A stretch of DNA of 64,000 nucleotides from Planktothrix agardhii NIES-204 (GTDB taxonomy: Bacteria > Cyanobacteriota > Cyanobacteriia > Cyanobacteriales > Microcoleaceae). The position numbers and the translations under genes are program-made. The notes under the pieces are model-generated. The model did no database searches. It was not told where the DNA came from and saw only the letters and a program-made list of their open reading frames with translations. The stretch covers positions 2,559,501-2,623,500 of the forward strand of contig AP017991.1 of assembly GCA_003609755.1 (NCBI GenBank). Reading direction: 5' to 3'. Of this stretch, positions 47,301-57,265 are shown in pieces; position 1 is the stretch's first letter; every line of letters begins with the position of its first letter.

Positions 47301-47720
47301 TTATTTTAAAGATTTTTTAGCAAAATAAGGACTTGCTGGATTCACAATTAACCGTTGTTGACGAGGATCTATTAATACATCCATATCCTCCAGAGGAATA
47401 GCCCCTAATAAGACCTCAGTATCTCCTGGTAATACCATTGCTCGACAAGTAGTAGAACGATTTTCAAATCGCACTTCCACAGGGCCAACAATCTCTAGTT
47501 TCAACTTTGAACCATCTGCTAATTCAGCAATTTGTTCTTCTAATTTCGGTAAATCTAGCTGGAGTTTAATGCTTTCATTAATAGCTAACATATATGCACC
47601 GCTATCAACTAAAGCTTTTACAGTTATTTTTTTGACATTCTCTGGTAGTATGTAGCCTTTTTGAGCTAAATAAATTTCTCCCGCGTTAGCAATTTCGATT
47701 TCTGCGTAAGTAAGTCCCAT
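47301..47720 (-). CDS. Clan AA (retropepsin-like) aspartic protease in sugar operon
   Basis: A small protein (139 aa from ATG 47720; GTG 47735 is an alternative) beginning MGLTYAEIEIANAG. It has one active-site-like triad VKALVDSGAYMLAI, and the flap/second-half marks VLLGAIPLEDMDVLIDPRQ. The family is common in cyanobacteria, its substrates unknown. It lies between rfbG and rfbH in a tight operon, where no proteolytic role is expected. Confidence 0.78.
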   Translation of the reverse strand: MGLTYAEIEIANAGEIYLAQKGYILPENVKKITVKALVDSGAYMLAINESIKLQLDLPKLEEQIAELADGSKLKLEIVGPVEVRFENRSTTCRAMVLPGDTEVLLGAIPLEDMDVLIDPRQQRLIVNPASPYFAKKSLK

Positions 47721-47742
47721 GAGGTTTAATTTCACTCCTTTT

Positions 47743-48732
47743 TTAATTTAAGCGATCGCGTAAAAAATCTTGATACCATTTTATCGTCTCCTGTAAACAT
47801 TCATCAAGGGAATATTTAGGCTTCCAATTCAATATCTCACGAGCTTTTTTAGCAGAAAGATATTGATGCTTAATTTCATTTTTAGCCTGATTCAAAATAA
47901 TAGGTTCTAAATCTTTCTTATCCATCAAAGCTAGAATTTTCTGCACCAATTCTAACACGGTAATTTGCAGTTCATTACTAAAATTAAACGCCTCGCCCCA
48001 GATTTCTTTTCTGTCCATCTGTTCGGCTAAATGCAGATAGGCTAATACCCCATCCCTAACATAAAAATAATCACGGATATAACTGCCATCACTACGGATA
48101 GTAACGGGTTTATCGCGCAATGCTGAACGAATTGTATCGGGTACAATGCGATTAAAATTTAAGTCCCCACCGCCATAAAAATTACCACAGCGAGTGATAC
48201 AAACTGGCAATCCATAACTAACATAATAAGTGCGACAAATCAAATCTGCACAACTTTTAGACACATCATAGGGGTGTTCCCCTTGTAATGGTGTGGTTTC
48301 ATCGTAGGGTAAAATTTCTTGATCGCCATACGCTTTATCACTAGAAGCCACCACAATTCGACTGACTCCCCCCACACGACGACAGGCTTCTAATAGGTTC
48401 CAAGTTCCTTTAATATTCGCTTCAAAGGTGGCTAAGGGTTCACGGTTGGCTACTCCGACAATAGTTTGAGCCGCTAAGTGAAAAACCGTATCGACTTCAT
48501 ACTCATTAATGGCTCGTTCTAGGGTCGGTAAATCTTCAATACAACCCCGAACAATATTAATTTGATGATGCCAGTTTTCCGCATACAATCGAGACTGGGG
48601 AACACCATCACGGATTAAAGCCGTTACCCTAGCTCCTCGATTCACTAACTCCGCTACTAACCAACTTCCTAATAACCCTGTACCCCCGGTGACAAACACA
48701 GAGCGATCACGCCAAAATTGACTTATTTCCAT
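47743..48732 (-). CDS. rfbG: CDP-glucose 4,6-dehydratase RfbG
   Basis: Makes CDP-4-keto-6-deoxy-D-glucose. A 329-aa extended SDR with the NAD motif [24 protein letters not shown] and the catalytic YxxxK in [26 protein letters not shown] is typical of the family. ATG 48732 is chosen because [13 protein letters not shown] then sits at the usual distance. ATG 48762 would add ten residues. It overlaps the rfbF end by 10 nt, so translation is coupled. Confidence 0.9.
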   Translation of the reverse strand: MEISQFWRDRSVFVTGGTGLLGSWLVAELVNRGARVTALIRDGVPQSRLYAENWHHQINIVRGCIEDLPTLERAINEYEVDTVFHLAAQTIVGVANREPLATFEANIKGTWNLLEACRRVGGVSRIVVASSDKAYGDQEILPYDETTPLQGEHPYDVSKSCADLICRTYYVSYGLPVCITRCGNFYGGGDLNFNRIVPDTIRSALRDKPVTIRSDGSYIRDYFYVRDGVLAYLHLAEQMDRKEIWGEAFNFSNELQITVLELVQKILALMDKKDLEPIILNQAKNEIKHQYLSAKKAREILNWKPKYSLDECLQETIKWYQDFLRDRLN

Positions 48733-49502
48733 ACTTTCCAAGGAGCTTGTTGAGTTTCCCACATTTTATTGAGTTCAGTATATTCTTTAAAGGTATCCAT
48801 CGCATAAAAAAAGCCATGATGCTGATAACTCATTAACTGACCCTCTGCTGTTAAACGCTCTAAAGGTTCCCGTTCTAATATACAATGCCCTCCCTCTAAA
48901 TAATCAAATACTTTGCGGTTAAAGACAAAATAACCCGCACTCACCCATTTATTATCCTTAATCTTCTCCCCAAACTTCAAAACCCTAGCTTCTCGTTCAT
49001 CAATATCCACAATTCCATAACGAGAAGGCGGTTGTACGGTTGTGACGGTTGCCAATTTCCCATGTTCTTTATGAAAACTGAGTAATTCTCCAATATTGAC
49101 ATCAGCCAGACCATCTCCATAAGTAACCATAAATAGATCATCTTCGATATATTTCTCGATCTGTTTAATTCGTCCTCCGGTTTGGGTTTCAACTCCTGTA
49201 TTTGCTAAGGTAACTCGAAAATTCTGCTCGTCGTGATTATTCAGATAATGAATTTGGTTAGGAACTCCTAAAGCAATGGTAAAGTCATTGTTCATCGCTT
49301 CATAATTAAGGAAATATTCCTTGATCATATTTCCCCGATATCCCAAACAAGCGATAAAGTCTAAAAAACCATAATGAGCATAGAGTTTCATAATATGCCA
49401 AATAATCGGCCGTCCGCCAACTTCAACTAATGGTTTAGGACGATATTCCGTTTCTTCTCGGAGGCGAGTTCCCAGCCCTCCGGCTAAAATTACAACTTGC
49501 AT
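48723..49502 (-). CDS. rfbF: Glucose-1-phosphate cytidylyltransferase RfbF
   Basis: Starts the pathway by making CDP-glucose. A 259-aa nucleotidyltransferase with the pyrophosphorylase motif [20 protein letters not shown] and [11 protein letters not shown]. The C-terminal [13 protein letters not shown] is typical of RfbF. ATG 49502 places VVILAGGLG at the N-terminus. First gene of the leftward operon, divergent from a TPR gene. Confidence 0.94.
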   Translation of the reverse strand: MQVVILAGGLGTRLREETEYRPKPLVEVGGRPIIWHIMKLYAHYGFLDFIACLGYRGNMIKEYFLNYEAMNNDFTIALGVPNQIHYLNNHDEQNFRVTLANTGVETQTGGRIKQIEKYIEDDLFMVTYGDGLADVNIGELLSFHKEHGKLATVTTVQPPSRYGIVDIDEREARVLKFGEKIKDNKWVSAGYFVFNRKVFDYLEGGHCILEREPLERLTAEGQLMSYQHHGFFYAMDTFKEYTELNKMWETQQAPWKVWK

Positions 49503-49631
49503 CGCTTGCCCCAATATTTAACAAACAAACTTATAATAACCGATTAGAAAGATCAAAATTGATTGAATCGAGCAGAATTACCACTCAATGTTAAACTACT
49601 ACTATCAAAACCAATCCAGCCTAGTGACAAC

Positions 49632-51212
49632 ATGACGGTAAGCATTTTCACCGAAGCCAACCAATTTCTCAGAACAGGTCAACTGGATAAGGCTGTTATA
49701 GCCTATCACCAAGCCATTGATCAGAACCCTAATTTTTATGCTTATTATCAGAATCTCGGAGAAGCTTTAGCTAAAAGAGGAGATTGGCAGGAGTCCGTCG
49801 TGGCTTACCGTCAAGCTGTTAAGCTCAATCCTGGCTCGGCTGGCTGTGTGTATGAGTATGGCACCGCCTTACTGCATACGGGGAACTTTGATGAAGCGGT
49901 GGTGATGCTAGAAAAAGCTATTAGTCTGAACCCGGAATCATCGGATTTGCATTACAGTTTAGGAAAAGCCCTACAACAACAAGGTCAACCCGACAGAGCC
50001 CTAAACTATTTTCAAAAAGCCCTAAATTTAAACCCGCAATTCCCTAAACTTTACGAACAGATTGGCGATATTTTAGTTGCCCAGGGGAAAGGAAACGAAG
50101 CTATTAGCTATTGGCAAAATGCCCTAGAATTGGGGGTTGGGGGTTGGGAACTGTACATGAAATTGGGGGAAACCCGGCAAGAGCAAAAAGACCTAGACAG
50201 TGCCATTAACTATTATCAACAAGCCATTGAGTTAAACCCTAATTCCTACTGGCTACACTATAAGTTAGGAACAGCTTTAGTTACCCAAGGTAAATCCCAG
50301 GAAGCGATCGCAGCTTACAAAAAAGCTATAGAGTTAGAACCAGGGTCAGCAATTATTCATCACTATTTAGGACATACTCTATCTGCTTTGCATCAGTGGG
50401 AAGATGCGATCGCCAGTTATCGCCAAGCCCTGAAATTTGCCCCCGACGCTGCTGTAATTTATCAACATTGGGGAGATGCTTTATCGGCTATGCAACAGTG
50501 GCATGAAGCCGTTGAAAAATATCGCAAATCTGTTGAATTAGAACCCAACTCCCTAGAAGCTCAAGATCATTTGGGGTTTGCTCTAGCTCAACTGGGAGAC
50601 ATAGAGGAAGCGATCGCTTGCTATAACAAAGCCCTTGAACTCAGCCCCAATTCAGATGTTGTCAACTTCCATTTAGGCGAATTGCTTCGGAAAGGGGGAA
50701 CTCCTTTGGATTTAGATGCGGCGTTTAGCTACTATGTAAGGGTGGGTGAAATTAATGAATACAATATTGAGGCTTGCCAAAAAGCCGTTGAATTAAGACC
50801 CCATCATGCTCAGGCTCAGTTACGCATGGGGATAGCCCTAAGCAAACATGGACGTTGGCAAGAAGCAATTGTCGCTTACCACCAAGCTATAGAAATTGAC
50901 CCGCTCAATTTTTGGGGGTTTCATTTGTTAGGAGATGCTTTATCAGCTACCGGTCAAAAACAAGAAGCCATTGCAGCCTATCAAACTGCCATAGAATTAA
51001 ATCCTAATTTTTCTTGGGCTTATCACAATTTAGGTGATCGCTTACAAGAGCAAGGTGAATATCAGGAAGCCATTGCAGCCTATCGTCGTGCCAAGGAGAT
51101 CGAACCTAATGTCGCTAAATTCCATTACGATTTAGGGGATACCTTAGCGAAGATAGGGGAAATCAATGAAGCCAGTTTATGTTATCGTCGGGCTTTAGAA
51201 TTAGAAAGTTAG
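49632..51212 (+). CDS. TPR-only protein of the glycan island
   Basis: A 526-aa cytoplasmic protein made almost wholly of about fourteen 34-residue TPRs (for example AIAAYKKAIELEPGSAIIHH). There is no catalytic domain, unlike the TPR fusions at 40009, 58208 and 60539. ATG 49632 is preferred to TTG 49563. It probably scaffolds or binds glycan enzymes or their targets (inference). It contains several HIP1 sites. Confidence 0.82.
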   Translation: MTVSIFTEANQFLRTGQLDKAVIAYHQAIDQNPNFYAYYQNLGEALAKRGDWQESVVAYRQAVKLNPGSAGCVYEYGTALLHTGNFDEAVVMLEKAISLNPESSDLHYSLGKALQQQGQPDRALNYFQKALNLNPQFPKLYEQIGDILVAQGKGNEAISYWQNALELGVGGWELYMKLGETRQEQKDLDSAINYYQQAIELNPNSYWLHYKLGTALVTQGKSQEAIAAYKKAIELEPGSAIIHHYLGHTLSALHQWEDAIASYRQALKFAPDAAVIYQHWGDALSAMQQWHEAVEKYRKSVELEPNSLEAQDHLGFALAQLGDIEEAIACYNKALELSPNSDVVNFHLGELLRKGGTPLDLDAAFSYYVRVGEINEYNIEACQKAVELRPHHAQAQLRMGIALSKHGRWQEAIVAYHQAIEIDPLNFWGFHLLGDALSATGQKQEAIAAYQTAIELNPNFSWAYHNLGDRLQEQGEYQEAIAAYRRAKEIEPNVAKFHYDLGDTLAKIGEINEASLCYRRALELES

Positions 51213-51351
51213 CTTAACCCGTGAGAATCCCCAAGTCTCACCCTCCCTTATCTGGTGAGATAAATCGCGAGGCAGCAAAGGTAGGTAGTTGCTAAAATTT
51301 CAGTTTGTCCTAAACTAATAATGCTAAAAATGATGGAGGGGAAATTTTAAT

Positions 51352-52221
51352 TTGAATGCTTTGATTTTCGGTGCTAACGGACAAGATGGATATTACTTAA
51401 ACGAGCTTTGCCAAGCCCAAGGAATCAACGCAATGGGAATAGCACGCTCTGGAGATTTTATTCGCGGTGATGTTTCTGATTATGAACTGGTTCAGCAATT
51501 AATCAAAGAATATAATCCAGAATATATATTTCACTTAGCGGCAAAATCAACAACGCGACATGATGCAATGTTTGAAAATCATGGAACAATTTGTACAGGT
51601 ACACTGAATATCCTAGAATCAGTGTACAGGCACTGTCCTCGCTCTAAGGTTTTTATTACTGGCAGTGGCCTTCAATTCTATAATGATGGCACTCCCATTT
51701 CAGAAGATAGTCCCTTTGAAGCAAACAGTGCCTACGCCGTTGCCCGTATCCAGTCTGTCTATGCTGCCCGATACTATAGAACATTGGGGATCAGAACTTA
51801 TGTAGGATATTTATTTCATCATGAAAGTTCCTTGAGAAAGCCTCATCATGTCAGTCAAAAAGTAGTACAAGCTGCTAAACTTATTGTGCATGGTTCTGAG
51901 GAAAAATTGTGCCTGGGTGACATTTCTGTAGAAAAAGAATGGACTTTTGCGGGTGATGTTGCACGAGGTATAATGATTCTTATGCAACAGGAGAATGTTT
52001 TTGAAACAGTCATCGGCTCTGGCAAAACATATACTATTCAAGATTGGATAGAAATATGCTTTTCAATGCTAGGTTTAGATTGGCGGATCTATGTAGATCA
52101 GACTGAAAATTTTCAACCTGAATATAAGCGGTTAGTCTCCAATCCGTCACTCATCCAGAGTCTGGATTGGCAGCCAAGGATAAGTCTGCAAGAACTTGCG
52201 GCAAAAATGATTCATAATTAG
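51352..52221 (+). CDS. GDP-mannose 4,6-dehydratase-like SDR with altered active site
   Basis: A 289-aa protein starting at TTG 51352, which places ALIFGANGQDGYYL at the N-terminus as in GMD; TGGAGG lies about 12 nt upstream. Downstream marks are VGYLFHHESSLRKPHHVSQKVV and KEWTFAGDVARG. The catalytic region reads TGSGLQFYNDG and SAYAVARIQS, so Lys of YxxxK is Arg and the TSE triad is changed. It may be a reductase, an epimerase or a non-classical dehydratase. It is followed at 20 nt by a sugar C-methyltransferase. Confidence 0.8.
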   Translation: MNALIFGANGQDGYYLNELCQAQGINAMGIARSGDFIRGDVSDYELVQQLIKEYNPEYIFHLAAKSTTRHDAMFENHGTICTGTLNILESVYRHCPRSKVFITGSGLQFYNDGTPISEDSPFEANSAYAVARIQSVYAARYYRTLGIRTYVGYLFHHESSLRKPHHVSQKVVQAAKLIVHGSEEKLCLGDISVEKEWTFAGDVARGIMILMQQENVFETVIGSGKTYTIQDWIEICFSMLGLDWRIYVDQTENFQPEYKRLVSNPSLIQSLDWQPRISLQELAAKMIHN

Positions 52222-52241
52222 TTAGGGATTAAAGTAACACT

Positions 52242-53501
52242 ATGCACTTAACACATCGGAAAACCTGTCGGGTATGCGGTTCTTCAGCCCTCACCCCTGT
52301 GATCAATTTGGGAGGGCAATATTTACAAGGTTCTTTTGTAAAACCAGGTAAAGAGGAACCACCGCAGAGAAAAATTCCCCTTTCTTTGGTGCGTTGCGAT
52401 CCCACCCGAGATGAACACGCTTGTGGTTTGCTACAAATGCAACATACCGTTCCGCCGGAGATTTTATATTCCGCTTACTGGTATCGTTCTGGTACTAACC
52501 AAACCATGCGAAATCATTTGCAGGGAATTGCTGAAGATGGGGTATCAATGATCGGCAAAAGTAAAGCTTTGGTGTTGGATATTGGCTGTAATGACGGCAC
52601 TTTGCTGAAGTATTATCCCAAAGATTTTATTAAATTTGGGGTCGATCCTTCTGATGTAGCTCAGGAGGTTGGTGATGATATTACTGTGATCCAAGATATC
52701 TTTCCTTCCCAAGAATTGTTGAAGAGAACTAAAGGCGAAAAGTTTGATGTGATTACATCAATTGCCATGTTCTACGATCTCGAAGATCCTGTAACTTTTT
52801 GTCAAGAAATTAAGGCAGCTTTGGCAGAAAATGGCTTGTGGATTTTTGAAATGTCCTATATGCCATCAATGTTAAAAATGAACTCCTATGACACTATTTG
52901 CCATGAGCATTTAGAGTATTACAGTTTAGCAGTGCTGGATATTATTCTGAAAAAAGCTGACTTGAAGATAGTGGATGCAGTTCTTAATGATATCAATGGT
53001 GGTAGCATTCGCTGTTATGCCACACACATTGATAATTTCACCTTCAAGAAACAAGAAGCTATGCAGCGCCTCCAGCAGTTGCGCCAAGAAGAGTTTGATA
53101 TGGAGCTTGATACTGACAAGCCGTACAAAAACTTCCAAGACAGAATTAATGTCCACAAAGATCAACTAATAGGAATGCTTAAAACCCTCAAAAAAGAAGG
53201 CAAAAGCATTCATATTTACGGTGCTTCGACCAAAGGTAATACAATCTTGCAATGGTGTGACATTGACAACCGCATTATTGATTATGCCGCTGAACGCAAT
53301 CCCGATAAGTATGGAGCTTATACTTTAGGAACTGATATTCCGATTATCAGTGAAGCGGAATCAAGAGCCATGAATCCAGATTATTATTTAGTCTTGCCCT
53401 GGCACTTTAAGGAAGAGTTTCTAAAGCGTGAGGCAGAAACATTAAAAAGTGGTGTGGGAATGATCTTCCCCCTGCCAACAGTTGACATTATCAAATACTA
53501 A
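52242..53501 (+). CDS. NDP-sugar C-methyltransferase
   Basis: A 419-aa methyltransferase of the TylC3/TcaB9 type. An N-terminal zinc-binding segment (CRVCGSSALTPVINLG), a SAM domain (VLDIGCNDGTLLKYYP), the catalytic-region CHEHLEYYS, and a C-terminal domain with IHIYGASTKGNTILQW. Such enzymes methylate C3 of NDP-4-keto sugars. It follows the GMD-like gene and precedes two GT4 genes by 6 nt, so it likely makes a branched sugar for them. Confidence 0.88.
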   Translation: MHLTHRKTCRVCGSSALTPVINLGGQYLQGSFVKPGKEEPPQRKIPLSLVRCDPTRDEHACGLLQMQHTVPPEILYSAYWYRSGTNQTMRNHLQGIAEDGVSMIGKSKALVLDIGCNDGTLLKYYPKDFIKFGVDPSDVAQEVGDDITVIQDIFPSQELLKRTKGEKFDVITSIAMFYDLEDPVTFCQEIKAALAENGLWIFEMSYMPSMLKMNSYDTICHEHLEYYSLAVLDIILKKADLKIVDAVLNDINGGSIRCYATHIDNFTFKKQEAMQRLQQLRQEEFDMELDTDKPYKNFQDRINVHKDQLIGMLKTLKKEGKSIHIYGASTKGNTILQWCDIDNRIIDYAAERNPDKYGAYTLGTDIPIISEAESRAMNPDYYLVLPWHFKEEFLKREAETLKSGVGMIFPLPTVDIIKY

Positions 53502-53507
53502 GTACCT

Positions 53508-54773
53508 ATGGTAGAGTCAGCGATCAAATCACATTTTGGTGTCAACGTCATCGGTTATGCTGCCGGTGAATTTGGGGGGGGAGAAGGTCTGAGATGCACT
53601 CTCAAGGCTGTGGAAGCCGCCGGGATTCCCTTCAATCTTCAAAATATTAGTGTACCCTGGCATCGGAATTTAGATTCTACATACACTAATTTTTCTGACG
53701 ATAACCCTTATCCAATTAACCTTGTACATCTCAACCCAGATTCTTTTTTGCTTGATAATAGCGGTACCCAATATTTGCAAAAACGGTACAATATTGGATT
53801 CTGGGCATGGGAATTACCGAAATTTCCTAGTAATTGGGAGTTTGCCTTTGATTTGTTTGATGAGGTATGGACTTACAGTAATTACGGCACTGAAACTATT
53901 TCAGAAGTCTCGCCGATTCCTGTACTGAAGATAATGCCTAGCATCGAACTTCCACAGCCATCTTTGGATAGGGAATCTTTGGGATTACCAAAAGACAAAT
54001 TTATCTTTCTGTTCATGTTTGACTTTCATAGTGTCGTAGAACGGAAAAATCCGGGAGCGATTATCAAAGCATTTAAAGAAGCTTTTGGGAAGTTAAATGA
54101 AGATGTATTACTCGTTATCAAGTTTTCTAATGCCGAGCATCATCCTCAACAACTAAATCAACTCAATGCACTATCAGAAAATGACTCGTCAATTCACTTT
54201 ATAGATGGGCATTTAACAAAAAACAAAGTAAATGCCTTAATCTACAATTGCGATTGCTATGTATCACTCCATCGAGCCGAAGGTTTTGGCTTGACAATGG
54301 CTGAAGCAATGTTCTACGGTAAACCCGTTATAGCCACTGGTTACTCGTCTAATACTGACTTTATGAATGTTGGCAATAGTTTTCTTGTCAAATATGAATT
54401 GGTAACAACCACTGAGGAGTATTTTCCTTATCCCAAAGGTAGTATTTGGGCAGAGCCAGATATAGCTCATGCTGCGTCTTTGATGCAGTATGTTTTTCAT
54501 AATTATCGAGAAGCTCAAGAAATAGGATCGAGAGCTTCTGAGGAGATTAAATCTTTACTAAGTCCGCATTCGGTAGGGATAAAAATTAAAAATCGCCTCG
54601 AAAATATTATTAGGAAAATTAACCCTTCAGCAGCAAGTCATATCGAAGAGATTAAGACTGAAATAAATTGGCTGGATTCCCAACTCAAAGCTTGGCGACA
54701 AACAGCAGAGCAAGCTCAAATCGAATTGGAAGAATGGCGAAGACAAATTCTTCTAACCCAGTCTCAAAGGTAA
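53508..54773 (+). CDS. GT4-type glycosyltransferase A with C-terminal coil
   Basis: A 421-aa glycosyltransferase of GT-B fold. The acceptor-side loop is GYAAGEFGGGEGLRCTL; the donor-side EX7E motif is HRAEGFGLTMAEAMFYGKPV. The C-terminal 30 residues, starting WLDSQLKAWRQTAEQAQIE, form a predicted coil shared with the next two genes. Close paralogue of the 54861 product (about half identical by eye). Donor and acceptor unknown. Confidence 0.88.
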   Translation: MVESAIKSHFGVNVIGYAAGEFGGGEGLRCTLKAVEAAGIPFNLQNISVPWHRNLDSTYTNFSDDNPYPINLVHLNPDSFLLDNSGTQYLQKRYNIGFWAWELPKFPSNWEFAFDLFDEVWTYSNYGTETISEVSPIPVLKIMPSIELPQPSLDRESLGLPKDKFIFLFMFDFHSVVERKNPGAIIKAFKEAFGKLNEDVLLVIKFSNAEHHPQQLNQLNALSENDSSIHFIDGHLTKNKVNALIYNCDCYVSLHRAEGFGLTMAEAMFYGKPVIATGYSSNTDFMNVGNSFLVKYELVTTTEEYFPYPKGSIWAEPDIAHAASLMQYVFHNYREAQEIGSRASEEIKSLLSPHSVGIKIKNRLENIIRKINPSAASHIEEIKTEINWLDSQLKAWRQTAEQAQIELEEWRRQILLTQSQR

Positions 54774-54860
54774 CAGTCTTGATTGAAATAAATTTAAGAT
54801 GAATAAAATCAGAGGCTTTCAAAAGTTACAAACATTAAAACATTTGGTGTGTTAAACAAG

Positions 54861-56114
54861 ATGGTAAATTCTTCTCTAGGTATTAATATTGCGGGCCATG
54901 TGAAGGGTGACTTTGGACTTGGGGTTGGTGTGAGAGCTAACATTAGAGCTATAGAGGCTGCTGGTATTCCTCATGTCATAAATAATCTTTACTTAAACTT
55001 TAAACCTCCAGAGACAGATACAACTTATACAAATTTCTCTGAAGATAACCCTTACCCAATTAATTTGGTGCAGACTAACCCTAATATGATGGAGCAATCA
55101 ATTAATAAAGATGGCTCACCAGTTTTAACTCCGAAATATTTTCAGGGTCGATATAATATTGCACTATGGCTTTTTGAATTGCCACAAATCCCTCCTGAGT
55201 GGGATTTTGCTTTTGATTGGTTTGATGAGATATGGGTGATGAGTAATTTCTGTGCAGAAATCTTTGCACCATCGTCACCTATTCCTGTGTTTAAGGTAAT
55301 GCCAAGCTTGAATTTTCCCAAGCCATCACTAAACAGAGAATCGCTGGGATGGCCAAAAAATAAATTTATTTTTCTGTTTATGTTTGATTTCACTAGCTGC
55401 TATGAACGCAAAAATCCTATAGCTACAATTAAGGCGTTTAAACAAGCTTTTGGTCAATCATGTAGTGAAGATGTCTTACTCGTTATCAAGTACCGCTCAC
55501 CTCAATACTATCCGCACCTGCGAGATCAAATGGTGGCAGAGGCAGCAGACTGTCCATCGATTCGTTTCATAGACGGAAATTTGAAGCGAGATGAGACGAA
55601 TGCCTTGGTTTATAATTGTGACTGCTATGTATCTCTGCATCGGGCTGAAGGTTTCGGTTTGACAATGGCTGAAGCGATGTTTTACGCTAAACCAGTGATT
55701 GCTACTGCCTATTCCTCGAATCTGGATTTTATGAATGTCAACAATAGTTTTCTAGTAAAATATAAGCTGGTGACAACTACTGAGGCACATCTCCCTTATC
55801 CAGCCGGAAGTATTTGGGCAGACCCCGATATTGACCATGCTGCGTCTTTGATGCGCTATGTTTTTGACAATCAGCAGGCAGCTAGGGACGTTGGGGCTAG
55901 AGCATCTCGCGAGATTAAGTCTTTATTAGGTACTCAGACTGTGGGTCATAAAATTAGGAGTCGCTTAGAGTATATTATGAAAAGGATGGATAAACTCCCT
56001 CGCTCTCATCAATTTCACAAGATTCTAGCAGAGAAACAATGGCTGACATCTCAGTCCAGGGCTTGGCGACAGACAGCACAGCAAACTCTCGTAGAACTAA
56101 AGCAATTGCGGTAA
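54861..56114 (+). CDS. GT4-type glycosyltransferase B with C-terminal coil
   Basis: A paralogue of the preceding gene (417 aa from ATG 54861; GTG 54849 is an alternative). Loop GHVKGDFGLGVGVRANI and EX7E motif HRAEGFGLTMAEAMFYAKPV are intact. The C-terminus repeats the shared coil WLTSQSRAWRQTAQQTLVEL. Tandem duplication followed by divergence suggests two successive sugar additions. Confidence 0.87.
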   Translation: MVNSSLGINIAGHVKGDFGLGVGVRANIRAIEAAGIPHVINNLYLNFKPPETDTTYTNFSEDNPYPINLVQTNPNMMEQSINKDGSPVLTPKYFQGRYNIALWLFELPQIPPEWDFAFDWFDEIWVMSNFCAEIFAPSSPIPVFKVMPSLNFPKPSLNRESLGWPKNKFIFLFMFDFTSCYERKNPIATIKAFKQAFGQSCSEDVLLVIKYRSPQYYPHLRDQMVAEAADCPSIRFIDGNLKRDETNALVYNCDCYVSLHRAEGFGLTMAEAMFYAKPVIATAYSSNLDFMNVNNSFLVKYKLVTTTEAHLPYPAGSIWADPDIDHAASLMRYVFDNQQAARDVGARASREIKSLLGTQTVGHKIRSRLEYIMKRMDKLPRSHQFHKILAEKQWLTSQSRAWRQTAQQTLVELKQLR

Positions 56115-56178
56115 CAAGTTCACATTGAAAAGATAGTTTTGTTATACTACGTTTGAATAAGATTATTTGGTACTACTT

Positions 56179-57081
56179 ATGTATGATTTGACCATTCTTT
56201 CTATTTTTAGACAAAGTGAAAAATATGTAAATCGGTGTGTGCAGCAGGTAACTGAAGCATTCGATCTTAACGGAGGTAAATGCCATGCTGTTTGGTTAGA
56301 GGGTGACAGTACAGATAATACCTGGAAGATGTTAAATGATGCTAAACAAAAACTAGAAGAAACCGGAAATATAGATGTAACACTGATTAAATATGAAAAC
56401 GGTGGGCCTCATTGGGCGAGCATCATAAACCCCGATAGATGGCATCAGATCGCAACCTGCTGGAATAATTGCTTGGCAGGTCTTAAACCTTCCAAAATCA
56501 CAATCTGTGTAGAAAGTGATTTAATATATAATCCTGCTATCATTAAGCAGCTTGCCAGCAAAATAGATGAAAATCATCACGTCATATACCCTATGTTAAT
56601 GATGTACGATGGTAGCTACGAAAAAACTCCTGAATTTGAGTGGTTTCACGATACCTGGGGCATGAGAAGAGGCGAGATCAGATTTAGTAATTTGCCCCCC
56701 TATTGGCCACCGAGCGATTTATTAACAGAAGATGAGGATTTACTGCAAATTACTCGGGGCGGTGGCATGATTGTTAGCACCTATGATTATCAAAAGCGCG
56801 GTCAGTTTGATACCAGTTGCTGTATTATGACATATCCGCCTGATGTCAATTTGTTTATGCACAAAAAGCTTAGGATATATCATCCGATGCCGGAAGAATC
56901 AAGATACTGGACACCATCTATTTTGCTGGAAGACTGGGAGCGTTCACAATTACAAGTGCGTCAGGCTAGGGCAGAGAAAAGATGGTTAGAAGCTCAAGTC
57001 CAAGCTTGGAAAAAGACAGCACAGCAGACTCAGATAGAGTTGGAACGCTATCAAAGGGAATTTAGGATAATCCACTATTAA
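56179..57081 (+). CDS. GT-A type glycosyltransferase-like protein with the same coil
   Basis: A 300-aa protein (ATG 56179). The N-terminus TILSIFRQSEKYVNRCVQQV and AVWLEGDSTDNTWKML resemble GT-A enzymes of the Anp1/Mnn9 (GT62)-like or GT2 type. ICVESDLIYNP may hold the metal site, and QITRGGGMIVSTYDY follows. The C-terminus carries WLEAQVQAWKKTAQQTQIEL, matching the tails of the two GT4 enzymes although the fold differs. Confidence 0.75.
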   Translation: MYDLTILSIFRQSEKYVNRCVQQVTEAFDLNGGKCHAVWLEGDSTDNTWKMLNDAKQKLEETGNIDVTLIKYENGGPHWASIINPDRWHQIATCWNNCLAGLKPSKITICVESDLIYNPAIIKQLASKIDENHHVIYPMLMMYDGSYEKTPEFEWFHDTWGMRRGEIRFSNLPPYWPPSDLLTEDEDLLQITRGGGMIVSTYDYQKRGQFDTSCCIMTYPPDVNLFMHKKLRIYHPMPEESRYWTPSILLEDWERSQLQVRQARAEKRWLEAQVQAWKKTAQQTQIELERYQREFRIIHY

Positions 57082-57265
57082 TTTCCAAAATAAACTTGAC
57101 ATTATTTTGAAAATTTACCTTGATCTTAACTACAAATACAGCAGATTACAGGTGAATGGAGTATACTTTAATCCCAAGCACCTACTAAACTCGTATAGAA
57201 ACTGATGCGACTGTGTTCTATAAACCCGCAATTTGCTGTATCTGCGTAGAATACCTTCAAAAAGG

